Source: Hydrogenoanaerobacterium saccharovorans (GTDB lineage: Bacteria > Bacillota > Clostridia > Oscillospirales > Ruminococcaceae). From it: a stretch of DNA of 64,000 nt. A model generated the notes under the pieces. The model had not been told where the DNA came from and searched no databases. It saw nothing but the letters and a program-made list of their open reading frames with translations. Position numbers and translations under genes: made by a program. This document shows, piece after piece, positions 52,211-60,305 of this stretch (its first letter is position 1; each line of letters begins with the position of its first letter). The stretch lies in contig NZ_JACSNR010000010.1 of assembly GCF_016901815.1 (NCBI RefSeq), positions 1 through 64,000 on the forward strand, read 5' to 3'.

Positions 52211-52256
52211 AAAAAAGCCGGAAGAGCAGGTGCGGCGCCTGTCTCTCCCGGCTTTT
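52211..52256. terminator. bidirectional terminator
   Basis: AAAAAAGCCGG and CCGGCTTTTTT arms with an internal AGAG/CTCT extension and CAGG...CCTG inner pairing. It separates the convergent plus-strand lipoprotein pair and the minus-strand membrane protein. Confidence 0.85.
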
Positions 52257-52739
52257 TTATGACACTTCAATCGTGCTGGATACAATCGTGTGGTCGATCC
52301 GGAGCCGTTCCAGTGTCTCAGATGTCAGATCCTGGCCGTCTCGGGGCTTCTTGAAGTAGAAATCATACTTCTGGCCGATCACGAACCGCCGATAGCGCTC
52401 ATAGGTAAAGCTGATGGTTTGCCCGTTTTCCGTTGTAAAGATCACAGACTTTGCCCGTTTGAAGGCTGTCTGTGAGGTTGGATCGAAATACGCAACGGCA
52501 CCCTCAAGGACCCCCAGAGGGCGAATGTCGGTGCAGGTCAATCGCATGACGAAGTACTCACCTTGACGGGCGATCTGATAGATCTGATAGCCATAGAAAG
52601 CACAGCCGATGGCAAGGAAGAACCCAGGAACAAGCAGCTGGTATTGTCCGGTCGAGATGGCCAGGATCAGCGCAAGCACTGACACCAGCGCCGCCAGCAT
52701 CCCCCAAATTATGATCCGACTCATAAAAAATTTTGGCAT
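52257..52739 (-). CDS. membrane protein with two N-terminal helices, 160 aa
   Basis: Residues about 8-30 and 34-52 are hydrophobic; the rest is a soluble beta-rich domain (FVMRLTCTDIRPLGVLEGAVAYFDPTSQ, ISFTYERYRRFVIGQKYDFYFKK). No family recognised. The ATG lies two bases after a 15-bp stem that contains its AGGAGG, which makes its expression conditional (next entry). Confidence 0.7.
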   Translation of the reverse strand: MPKFFMSRIIIWGMLAALVSVLALILAISTGQYQLLVPGFFLAIGCAFYGYQIYQIARQGEYFVMRLTCTDIRPLGVLEGAVAYFDPTSQTAFKRAKSVIFTTENGQTISFTYERYRRFVIGQKYDFYFKKPRDGQDLTSETLERLRIDHTIVSSTIEVS

Positions 52740-52741
52740 AA

Positions 52742-52778
52742 AAACGCACCTCCTATCTTCAGTATAGGAGGTGCGTTT
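52742..52778 (-). promoter_or_regulatory. 15-bp perfect hairpin enclosing the Shine-Dalgarno sequence
   Basis: On the minus strand AAACGCACCTCCTAT, loop ACTGAAG, ATAGGAGGTGCGTTT, then TTATG. The AGGAGG is fully paired in the 3' arm and TTTTT follows, so the element reads both as an intrinsic terminator and as a ribosome-binding-site lock directly ahead of the start codon. Confidence 0.8.
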
Positions 52779-52803
52779 CGTTTGGAATACCTAAAACAAT
52801 CCG

Positions 52804-52834
52804 AGAAAAAAGAAAAGCACTCTTTCGAGTGCTT
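52804..52834 (-). terminator. terminator after the recD2 gene
   Basis: An 8-bp stem AAGCACTC/GAGTGCTT (52815-52822, 52827-52834) with a GAAA-type tetraloop, followed on the minus strand by TTCTTTTTT. It lies 80 bp past the recD2 stop codon. Confidence 0.75.
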
Positions 52835-52916
52835 CCCTTTTCGATCTTCTTTTCAGAAAATCAAATAGTATTGGTCAAGTAGAATATACCATGAGGTTGC
52901 CAAAATGTCAACACTC

Positions 52917-55229
52917 TTAGATAATTTTTCTTGACCTTTTTTCATTTTGCAGGAAATGATCCAGGTTCGTGTTGCGCTGCGTCTGGTTTTTACGCCGGAT
53001 CGCATAGTCCAGAACAGCCTTCTGTCCGAACAAAAGGACCTTTTCCTTCCCACGAGTGATAGCGGTATAGATCAGGTTGCGGTACAGGACGATGGCCTGC
53101 GACCAGGAGAGCGGGATCAGGACCACTTTGAACTCAGATCCCTGGCTTCTATGGACCGTCAGGGCATACCCAAGCTGGACATTTTTCATGTCCTCATGGT
53201 CGTATGCAACGCTGCTGCCTTCATCGAAGTCAAAGCTGATGATGACCTTTTCCGGGTCATCTCCATTTGCTGGCCGGATTTCCCGGATCACTCCCATATC
53301 ACCGTTTGAAGCGGTGTCGGTGTTCTTGCACTGGACGATACGGTCCCCCACATAGAAAGTGCGGTTGCCGATCGTTACCCTGGGAGTGCCAGGCGCATTC
53401 TGGAACATACTGCTCTGTACGCTCTGGTTGATCTGCTCAGACGAAAGCAGAATCTTAGTCCTGCGGGGGCAAAGTATGGCTACTTCTTTGATACCATACT
53501 GCTTGACCAGCTCCAAGTAGGTACGAACGACCTGTTCATGCGTTGGGAGATCGGCCTGTGAGCCGGCGCCCTTCATCGGCTGGCCAACTGTTTTCAGGCT
53601 GAAACTCCCATCGAAATTCAGGTGGGTGTCCCCTGCCCGGATCGCCTGGGCGTTCTTAACGATGGAGCTTGTCTCGCTCTGCCGATAGATCACATCCAGC
53701 CGAACGACAGGGATACAGTCCGAATCGATCAGGTCTTTGAGGATGGCGCCGGCGCCAATGGAGGGAAGCTGGTCCGTATCACCGATACAGAGGAACCGGG
53801 ATCCCATCGGCAGTTTTTCAACGATGGCTGACATCAGCACATTGTCCACCATACTGCCCTCATCGATGCACAGGAAGCCGGTCTCATCGCTCATCATGCT
53901 GTGTCCAGAGCGTATGAGATCCTCCTCTCCTTCCCTGGGAGTCAGCCCTAAACCACGATGGATGGTGTAAGCCTGCTCCCCGGTGGATTCAGACATCCGC
54001 CTGGCTGCTTTGCCCGTGGGGGCCAGTAGCAGGACCTCCCGCTGATTGCAGAAGATGTGGTACAGGCGCAGGATTGCCACAAGGATCGTTGTCTTGCCTG
54101 TACCCGGGCCACCGGTGATGATGCACATTTTGTGCGTCAGCGCCGTCAGGACGGCCTCCCGCTGCTTCGACGCCAGGGTGATACCCAGTTCCTTCTCCAC
54201 TTCCGAGAGCGCCTTTTCCAGGTCATGCAGGGGGATCTCATCGCTTTCCGGCAGCGGCGTATTGATATACTCCATCAGGCCGGCTGCGATCCCCTTCTCT
54301 TTCTCAAGGTCTTTCGCCAAATAGATCTCCTTGGTGCCATCTTCAAGAACATAGGGGGACGATGCCAGTTTGTTGGACATCAGCATCGCATTGATCTCTG
54401 TCATGACTGCATCCTTCTGGATCTGCTCCTCTTCCCTTTCAGCTCTGAGATTCAGCAGCTCCAAAGCCTTGGTAAGCAAGGTATCAGATCGGACGAACAG
54501 GTTCCCGTTCGTTTTTTCCTTTCTGATCGACTCAACCAGGGCAGCCTGGATCCTCAAGGGAGAGTTGAGCGGTGTCCCCAGCGATTCGGCGATCGAGTCT
54601 ACCGTTGCAAAGCCGAATCCATTGACTTTACAAAGGCGGAACGGATCGTTCTTGACGATTCCCAGAGTGTTATAGGGGAACGCTTCATGGATCTTCTTGA
54701 TTTTGGACAAGCTGATTCCATATTCCCCAAAGAACAGCGCAAGATCCTGAATTTCACGGGTTTTGCTCACAGATTCCGCAATATACTGAGCGGTGACATC
54801 ACCAATGCCTTTCACCTCAGTAAGCCGTTTCGGATCATGTGTTACGATTTCTGGAGCTTCCTTACCAAAGGCGTCGTAGATCCTCTCTGCTGTTTTGGGA
54901 CCGATCCCAGGGAACAGGCCTGAAGAGAGATACTCGATGATTGCATTCTTGCTTTTGGGTGTCTCTTCGGCAAAGCTGTGAACCTGTAATGCTGATTTGC
55001 CTTTTGATTTACGCCAGGCGCCCGTGAATTTCACGGTCAGCTGTTCCAGCTCGGGCAGGAAAACTCCCTTGGCTACAAAAGTGCCGCTCCGCAGAAACTC
55101 ATCCGGTGTGTTCTCCGGCGCTTCGATGATCTCATAAAGGGAGATCCGGTACCCCTCATCATTACCCCAGAGGCGCCGGATAAAGCGCCCACGGATCATG
55201 CTCTGTTCTTCTTCTGTGATTTTTGCCAT
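52917..55229 (-). CDS. recD2: RecD2-type SF1B DNA helicase
   Basis: 770 residues. The N-terminal part has OB-like and tandem helix-hairpin-helix segments (GLFPGIGPKTAERIYDAFG near residue 95; LTEVKGIGDVTAQYIAESV near 122). The helicase core has Walker A ITGGPGTGKTTIL near residue 376, DEGSMVDNVL (Walker B) near 458, GDTDQLPSIGAGAILKDL, and the C-terminal ALTVHRSQGSEFK. RecD2 unwinds 5' to 3' and works without RecBC. It is 6 nt downstream of the exonuclease gene and co-transcribed from leader E. Confidence 0.93.
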   Translation of the reverse strand: MAKITEEEQSMIRGRFIRRLWGNDEGYRISLYEIIEAPENTPDEFLRSGTFVAKGVFLPELEQLTVKFTGAWRKSKGKSALQVHSFAEETPKSKNAIIEYLSSGLFPGIGPKTAERIYDAFGKEAPEIVTHDPKRLTEVKGIGDVTAQYIAESVSKTREIQDLALFFGEYGISLSKIKKIHEAFPYNTLGIVKNDPFRLCKVNGFGFATVDSIAESLGTPLNSPLRIQAALVESIRKEKTNGNLFVRSDTLLTKALELLNLRAEREEEQIQKDAVMTEINAMLMSNKLASSPYVLEDGTKEIYLAKDLEKEKGIAAGLMEYINTPLPESDEIPLHDLEKALSEVEKELGITLASKQREAVLTALTHKMCIITGGPGTGKTTILVAILRLYHIFCNQREVLLLAPTGKAARRMSESTGEQAYTIHRGLGLTPREGEEDLIRSGHSMMSDETGFLCIDEGSMVDNVLMSAIVEKLPMGSRFLCIGDTDQLPSIGAGAILKDLIDSDCIPVVRLDVIYRQSETSSIVKNAQAIRAGDTHLNFDGSFSLKTVGQPMKGAGSQADLPTHEQVVRTYLELVKQYGIKEVAILCPRRTKILLSSEQINQSVQSSMFQNAPGTPRVTIGNRTFYVGDRIVQCKNTDTASNGDMGVIREIRPANGDDPEKVIISFDFDEGSSVAYDHEDMKNVQLGYALTVHRSQGSEFKVVLIPLSWSQAIVLYRNLIYTAITRGKEKVLLFGQKAVLDYAIRRKNQTQRNTNLDHFLQNEKRSRKII

Positions 55230-55235
55230 TTAGCT

Positions 55236-56354
55236 TCACTTCTTTCTTCCCTTCGGGACTTTCTTCTCTTTGCTTTTCACATACAGGCTCCGGCTGGAGG
55301 AGGACTGGATATACCCTTCCTTGCTCAACAGGTCGAATACCTCCGGATGCTCCTCTTTCAGACGATCCAGCCCATCTGCATTGACAGAACGGCGGTTCGT
55401 CACCGTGTAACCAGCCCGGTAAACGGTCAGGGCGCTCTCAAGAACGCCGGCATTACTCTTATTCCCCAGGAACTCAACCAGTGGAAGCTCGTTTAGGTCT
55501 CTCTCCTGCTCCTTGGCTTTAAGCAGTTCGTTCAGCTTGCTGATCTCCTGCCGGATCTCCAGCGATTTCTGGATAGTCGGAAGCAGATAGGTCGGTATCT
55601 GGGCGTCCTCATCGCTTTTAGGGCCTGCGCTGTAATAGCGAATCAGAGACTTTTTGAATGCGGTCGTGTCTGCTTCCATGGGTTCCGTGGGAGGGATGCC
55701 CTTCTGAACATTTTCCCAGAACTCATGAACGATCAGCGGGATTCTCTGCCGATCTTCGTCGGTCAGACTCACGCAGTAGTAAATCAGATCCTCCGACAGG
55801 TTGTTTCCGCCGTTGCTGTATGCCAGGATACAGTGAGTCATTCCACGGACCAGCATCCCGAATTTGCATTGGGCTACATGGCCCAAGTCAGGGGCTGCAA
55901 GGTGCTGGTAGAACTTCTTCTTTGATACCGTTTTTGCTTCAAACAGCACCAGCTCCCCGGCAGCCAGGTCGACGCCAGACACTCTTCTCGGCTGCTGCAT
56001 CATGAAAATGCCGTCAATATCCACACGCATATATGGATACTGGATGCTTTCCACCATTCGCTTGTCCCGGATCGGGATCGCTCCCAGTTCCAGGCCGATG
56101 GTTCCCAGCATGACGGGTTCGAGAGCGTGGCCTATGTCGAGCCGGTACTTCGACAGGAGCGAGACCTCCTCGCTGATTTCATCCGGGTTTGTCTTATCGA
56201 CAAACAGGTCAACTGCGGTCCGGAATGTACTCAAGCCCAGCAGGACCGGGAAATCCGATCCGCAAATTGCCTTTTTCCGCTCCCGCAGCCAGACTTCCCT
56301 TGATACATTCTCTGTATCTTCGAGAATTGTCCGGAACACATCTTTTTTTGCCAT
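55236..56354 (-). CDS. YqaJ/lambda-exonuclease-type recombination nuclease
   Basis: 372 residues. Motifs of the YqaJ-type PD-(D/E)XK exonucleases: AICGSDFPVLLGLSTFRTAVDLFVDKT near residue 30, GHALEPVM near residue 75, RVDIDGIF near residue 109 (catalytic Asp) and LFEAKTVSKKKFYQH near residue 131 (ExK), then LGHVAQCKFGMLV with the Gln. It digests one strand of linear dsDNA 5' to 3' and pairs with an annealase. The C-terminal third is helical and specific to this subgroup. It is transcribed with recD2 behind leader E. Confidence 0.85.
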   Translation of the reverse strand: MAKKDVFRTILEDTENVSREVWLRERKKAICGSDFPVLLGLSTFRTAVDLFVDKTNPDEISEEVSLLSKYRLDIGHALEPVMLGTIGLELGAIPIRDKRMVESIQYPYMRVDIDGIFMMQQPRRVSGVDLAAGELVLFEAKTVSKKKFYQHLAAPDLGHVAQCKFGMLVRGMTHCILAYSNGGNNLSEDLIYYCVSLTDEDRQRIPLIVHEFWENVQKGIPPTEPMEADTTAFKKSLIRYYSAGPKSDEDAQIPTYLLPTIQKSLEIRQEISKLNELLKAKEQERDLNELPLVEFLGNKSNAGVLESALTVYRAGYTVTNRRSVNADGLDRLKEEHPEVFDLLSKEGYIQSSSSRSLYVKSKEKKVPKGRKK

Positions 56355-56414
56355 ACCAATTCCTCTTTTCAGTGTAGTTTTTGCTGGCTTTCCCAGTCAG
56401 CTTTTGCTTGCTCT

Positions 56415-56627
56415 ATATGAAAAGACACCCGCTGCAAGCAGCCGGCGCCTTGAATTTTCGTATAACAAAAAAGGCATGACCGGCCCAGAGGGCGCAATCA
56501 TGCCTAATTTTTGTATCCTTCCGGCAGCCTGGATCAGCTGCCGCACTTTGCTGCCTCCATACAGGAGATCAGCGGTCCTTTCTTCCGTAATGATGGTATT
56601 GTATCCCTTTTTACTGCATACTGTCAA
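56415..56627 (-). promoter_or_regulatory. promoter-attenuator leader cassette, copy E
   Basis: Minus strand: TTGACA (56627-56622), 18 bp, TACAAT (56603-56598); hairpin 1; terminator 1 (56505-56467); terminator 2 with GGCGCCGGCTGC/GCAGCGGGTGTC (56450-56420). The ATG that opens a short frame in the other copies is AGG here, which argues that the RNA and not a leader peptide is conserved. It drives the exonuclease-recD2 pair. Confidence 0.85.
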
Positions 56628-56647
56628 GCCTGGGAAGCGCAGGCCCT

Positions 56648-56836
56648 TCAGAGTGTGGGCATCGTCTCAAGGAGCTGCTCTTGAGCGGCTGCGGACAGTT
56701 CCTGCACTTCAGAGATCTTCTGTGTGAAGCTCTCCTGCTCCTCTTGGGTGATGACATACCCACTGATCTCGTTGAGCTCTGCGATGTAGTCGGCAAAAAT
56801 GTCGATGCAGCGCTCCAGAAATACCTTTCTATCCAT
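56648..56836 (-). CDS. small helical protein, 62 aa
   Basis: Unrecognised. Mostly helical (VFLERCIDIFADYIAELNEIS, QEEQESFTQKISEVQELSAAAQEQLLETMPTL). An upstream in-frame ATG at 56854 overlaps the YodL gene stop (ATGA), but the ribosome binding site GAAAGGTG fits the start at 56836. It is co-transcribed with that gene. Confidence 0.6.
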   Translation of the reverse strand: MDRKVFLERCIDIFADYIAELNEISGYVITQEEQESFTQKISEVQELSAAAQEQLLETMPTL

Positions 56837-56850
56837 GTTCTTCACCTTTC

Positions 56851-58497
56851 TCATTCTTCGGGGCCAAAGAAATCGGGGATTTCTCTAAAACCTATGCTGT
56901 CAACGAACCATGCTGTCTTTTTCATATCCTCTTCCAGGACGATCACATCAGATACGGACAAGCTGTGCCCATGAAAGCCATCAGGGATTTCCATATTGAA
57001 AATATAGAAGATCTCTTCAAGCGTGAAAGTCTTTTCAAGTTCACCGGAATAGGCTGAAGCATAGTTGTCGCAGACCACCTTTTCACCGCTGTTGATGAAT
57101 TTCTCATAGGAGAGGAACCTGACTCTGTTCAGATTGTCCTGGTCCTTGAGCTGGTAGATGTCAAGCCATCGCTTCCCCGGGTGATAGGTGCTGACAGCAA
57201 AAGCATTCTCACCATTGGACATGATGAGATACCGCCCTTGTGCTGCCATGCCTGCTCTGTGGTATCCTACGGCCTCCAACTGATTTTCCGTCAGGCAGAC
57301 CACTGCAGCCTCCTTCTGGCCGGCGCCAGTGACGGAGTATGGCTCGCAATGGCCATCCGAATTGAAGTAGGGATTGTCCCATGCAGAGAAGGGGATCCCT
57401 ATCCCGGGCTTATGAGTATCATCGATCAGGTCATACGGACGAACCATATCAAACCCTATTTCATGATCTGCTTTGGACAGAATCTCCATCACATCCAAAT
57501 CGTCACGCAGTTGATCTATGATAGAAAAATCACTCACAAGGAAGTTCCTATTTCCACGGACATGAAGAATATCGATAGAACTCATACCGTTCATGTTTTC
57601 TATTCCCAGCGTCAGATGGGCGTATGGAACCCCATGTGAATCCACATCATTCTCAGCAAGATTGCATGGCTGCTTTCGCAGTTCAATAAACCGTGCTTTG
57701 GCTTCTTCAAATGTCTTATAATGCTCCAGAGGACTTCTGCTCTGAGGCACAGAAGGTACAGCCCAGGTCTTAATATCCGGGATAATATAGAACCCCCAGC
57801 TGTGCTTTTCCTGGCTTTCCGCTGCAATGCGCTTCCTCAAACAGTTCTCCGCCCGTTCCAACACCTCTGGTCCGATAGGCAGGCAATAGGGCGCTTTGAT
57901 CTTAGTCGAAAAACCGCAACTGTTATAAACGAAATCAGCTTCATTCAGGCCACCCGCTATGAAGTAATTACGATAGTTTGGCGCATCAGTTTTGGCATCC
58001 CTAATAGCATAGTTAAGGCCTGTTTCAATATGCGCAAGGATCTCTCCCTCTACTTCGATCACAACATAGTACCAGCCAATGTAGCCATTCGCACCTGTAC
58101 TAAGCTCTACGGAAAGAAGCCGGTATGGTTTCAGGCCAAGCGCCATGCTGCAAGCGTTATCGGCTCGCTCCTGGAAAAGAAGGCTATGGTATGCCAGCTG
58201 CTTTGTTATTTCAGTGATTTTAGGGTTGTACCACATCAGGCTTGCATCGACCATCTTTGTCTGAAGCTGCTTGGTTTTAGACTTGGGTGTAAGTGCGTTT
58301 CCCAGGAAGAGCTTTATTCCGCTGTCAAACAGAATTGAAACATCGCTCGTTCCTCTCCACTTTCCCGAGCAGGGGCTGGTAGTAATGGTTCCGGTGTTGT
58401 AGCCGAAAGTTCTGGCAATCACATCAATTTTCTCCTGCAGCGAAAGATCTTCGTAACAGGAATAGCATCTCTCCGCAATTCTCTCAAAGTGTTTCAT
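56851..58497 (-). CDS. large accessory protein with C-terminal YodL-like domain
   Basis: 548 residues. The last about 100 residues (DIYQLKDQDNLNRVRFLSYEKF, FTLEEIFYIFNMEIPDGFHG, HSLSVSDVIVLEEDMKKTAWFVDSIGFREIPDF) match the YodL-type small domain found on polyvalent proteins of conjugative elements and phages. The N-terminal 400 residues are unassigned; a mixed alpha/beta domain with an ETGLNYAIRDAK segment and several tryptophans is visible. Proteins of this type ride into the recipient with the DNA and are thought to protect it. AAAGGAG precedes the ATG; leader F lies upstream. Confidence 0.7.
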   Translation of the reverse strand: MKHFERIAERCYSCYEDLSLQEKIDVIARTFGYNTGTITTSPCSGKWRGTSDVSILFDSGIKLFLGNALTPKSKTKQLQTKMVDASLMWYNPKITEITKQLAYHSLLFQERADNACSMALGLKPYRLLSVELSTGANGYIGWYYVVIEVEGEILAHIETGLNYAIRDAKTDAPNYRNYFIAGGLNEADFVYNSCGFSTKIKAPYCLPIGPEVLERAENCLRKRIAAESQEKHSWGFYIIPDIKTWAVPSVPQSRSPLEHYKTFEEAKARFIELRKQPCNLAENDVDSHGVPYAHLTLGIENMNGMSSIDILHVRGNRNFLVSDFSIIDQLRDDLDVMEILSKADHEIGFDMVRPYDLIDDTHKPGIGIPFSAWDNPYFNSDGHCEPYSVTGAGQKEAAVVCLTENQLEAVGYHRAGMAAQGRYLIMSNGENAFAVSTYHPGKRWLDIYQLKDQDNLNRVRFLSYEKFINSGEKVVCDNYASAYSGELEKTFTLEEIFYIFNMEIPDGFHGHSLSVSDVIVLEEDMKKTAWFVDSIGFREIPDFFGPEE

Positions 58498-58571
58498 AAA
58501 TATCTCCTTTCAGTTTGCCTATATTTTAACGGCTGGTACCTGGGGCCTCGCCGTTATGGCCTTTTTTGCAT

Positions 58572-58734
58572 AAAAAAAAGACACGATCTGCCCAAAGGGC
58601 ATAATCGTGCCTATTTTTTTGAATCCTTCCGGCAGCCTGGATCAGCTGCCGCACTTTGCATCTCCCATGAGGGGATCAGCGGTCATTTCTTCTGTGATGG
58701 TGGTATTGTATCCCTTTTTACTGCATACTGTCAA
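58572..58734 (-). promoter_or_regulatory. promoter-attenuator leader cassette, copy F
   Basis: Minus strand: TTGACA (58734-58729), 18 bp, TACAAT (58710-58705); hairpin 1; terminator 1 with GGCACGAT/ATCGTGTC and an inner TGCCC/GGGCA helix (58612-58572), paired differently from the GCGCCC/GGGC of the other copies. A second terminator is not recognisable here. It lies 75 nt ahead of the YodL-domain gene. Confidence 0.82.
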
Positions 58735-58764
58735 GCCGGGGAAATACCGCCATTGAGATTACTG

Positions 58765-59103
58765 TTATTCTTTCAATCGATTTTTGTCTGCCCAGTCGAG
58801 ATACCCATGCAGAACTGCATAGAATTTATCACTCTCGTTTAAGGTTCGCATAATTGCATCGATTTCTTTATCTTCTGTTTGGGGCTTATCAATTTCAAAA
58901 GACAGCAAATATCCTTTTAATACGGTATCCAAAATATGTGCCCATACATTGCAAACGAGCTTATGTTCATCGGACATACCAATACCATATTCGACATAGA
59001 TTTGAACATCATCACGCCCAATATCGTTTATAGGCATAATAAATCGTATGCATGAGATTCTCTGAATATCAATTTCATCTAAATAAATTGGAAGGGATTG
59101 CAT
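58765..59103 (-). CDS. hypothetical protein, 112 aa
   Basis: Unrecognised. A small, mostly beta/alpha soluble protein (IYLDEIDIQRISCIRFIMPIND, VQIYVEYGIGM, DKFYAVLHGYLDWADK). AT-rich compared with its neighbours. The start at 59103 is set by AAAAGGAG upstream; a TTG 78 bases earlier has no such signal. Confidence 0.6.
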   Translation of the reverse strand: MQSLPIYLDEIDIQRISCIRFIMPINDIGRDDVQIYVEYGIGMSDEHKLVCNVWAHILDTVLKGYLLSFEIDKPQTEDKEIDAIMRTLNESDKFYAVLHGYLDWADKNRLKE

Positions 59104-59241
59104 ATATCTTGTTCTCCTTTTTACTGATGATAGAACTTTTTTATCTAATATCGCTTCTATCCGGCTTTTTTGGCTTGTCAAGCGATTTCCGACCTCATTT
59201 ATTTCGGAAATGTCTATGCAAAACGGCGGCTTGGTGGGGGA

Positions 59242-60228
59242 TTAAGCGACGAATCGGACCTGCTTCTTGAAGCGTCCCTTGGTGGCAGCAACCTCGATTT
59301 CGATGTAGTTATCGTACACACGGAGGATATTGCTGACAGAGTGGCGCTTGTCATTTACAAGCAGTGGGGTCCCATAGTGCTGCTTCTTCAGCAGCCATTC
59401 GCCTACTCCCTCCACGGCGAGGGACTCACACAGGCCCTCCTCATACTCATCCGGGTTCTGGACGATCACATCAAAGATCACATCTTTCGCAAAGCGGATC
59501 TCGTAGTCCTTCCCCAGCAGATTGACCTTGTGAGGGTGGTAATTTCCCATGTAGTACCGGAACAGAGGGTGGCAAGAGATGATCCTTTTACCAAGGCTGT
59601 ACAGACTGGAAACAAAGGGTTGGGTCGTTCCCATGATTTTGGCGATCTGCTCTCTGTCATAGCCATATCCACGCAGTATGCAGATTCGGACTGCAGCTTT
59701 TTCATTGGCTGCCGACCGGCTTTCCCAGATATACTTGAGAATCTCCATCAGCTCAGTGGGGGCCTTGGACTCAATGGTAAACTGGTTGACCTCGCCATTA
59801 CTGATTAGCTTTTCCAGCGCTTCAGGGGTGATGTCTGTATCCATCGAAAGAGTGGCAGTATCGGGATATTTGGACTGCATCTCAGCGATCATCGCATGGC
59901 GGATCACCTTTGCGGCGTAAGAGGAGAACTTGTAACCCTTGGACTCATCAAAACGCTGCGCTGCTCTCCAAAGACCGATCAGGCCCGCCTGGTATACCTC
60001 ATCTATGTTGTTGCGGTTGATCCCACGAATGGACTTCATGCACCACTGGACCAGTTTCTGGTTCTCCCGAACGATTTTCTCAATGCGCTCCTTTTCAATT
60101 TCTTCCTGCGACTTGCATTGCTTCTTGGGCTTTGCCGGCGTGCAGACCGCAGGCTGATCTATATCGAAAAAGGAGAGCTGTTCATATTCCAATTCAGAGC
60201 CTGCTGCTTTTTTCAGGGCGTATTGCAT
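59242..60228 (-). CDS. element-encoded sigma-70-family factor
   Basis: 328 residues. Region 2 is clear near residues 60-115 (IDEVYQAGLIGLWRAAQRFDESKGYKFSSYAAKVIRHAMIAEM), including the -10-recognition helix. Region 4 (LRGYGYDREQIAKIMGTTQPFVSSLYSLGKRI, near residue 185) provides the -35-binding HTH. Region 1.1 is absent. A C-terminal extension of about 110 residues (from about 220) matches nothing I know. It could redirect host RNA polymerase to transfer or structural genes. CTAAAAGGAGG precedes the ATG. Confidence 0.85.
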   Translation of the reverse strand: MQYALKKAAGSELEYEQLSFFDIDQPAVCTPAKPKKQCKSQEEIEKERIEKIVRENQKLVQWCMKSIRGINRNNIDEVYQAGLIGLWRAAQRFDESKGYKFSSYAAKVIRHAMIAEMQSKYPDTATLSMDTDITPEALEKLISNGEVNQFTIESKAPTELMEILKYIWESRSAANEKAAVRICILRGYGYDREQIAKIMGTTQPFVSSLYSLGKRIISCHPLFRYYMGNYHPHKVNLLGKDYEIRFAKDVIFDVIVQNPDEYEEGLCESLAVEGVGEWLLKKQHYGTPLLVNDKRHSVSNILRVYDNYIEIEVAATKGRFKKQVRFVA

Positions 60229-60268
60229 ACGAAAACTTCCTCCTTTTAGTAAAATGCTTCTTATTTAT

Positions 60269-60297
60269 AATATACCTCATTTCAGAGCATTTAGCAA
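60269..60297 (-). promoter_or_regulatory. promoter of the sigma factor gene
   Basis: On the minus strand TTGCTA (60297-60292), 17 bp and TATATT (60274-60269), about 40 bp before the start codon. Confidence 0.5.
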
Positions 60298-60305
60298 GAT
60301 GTGCG

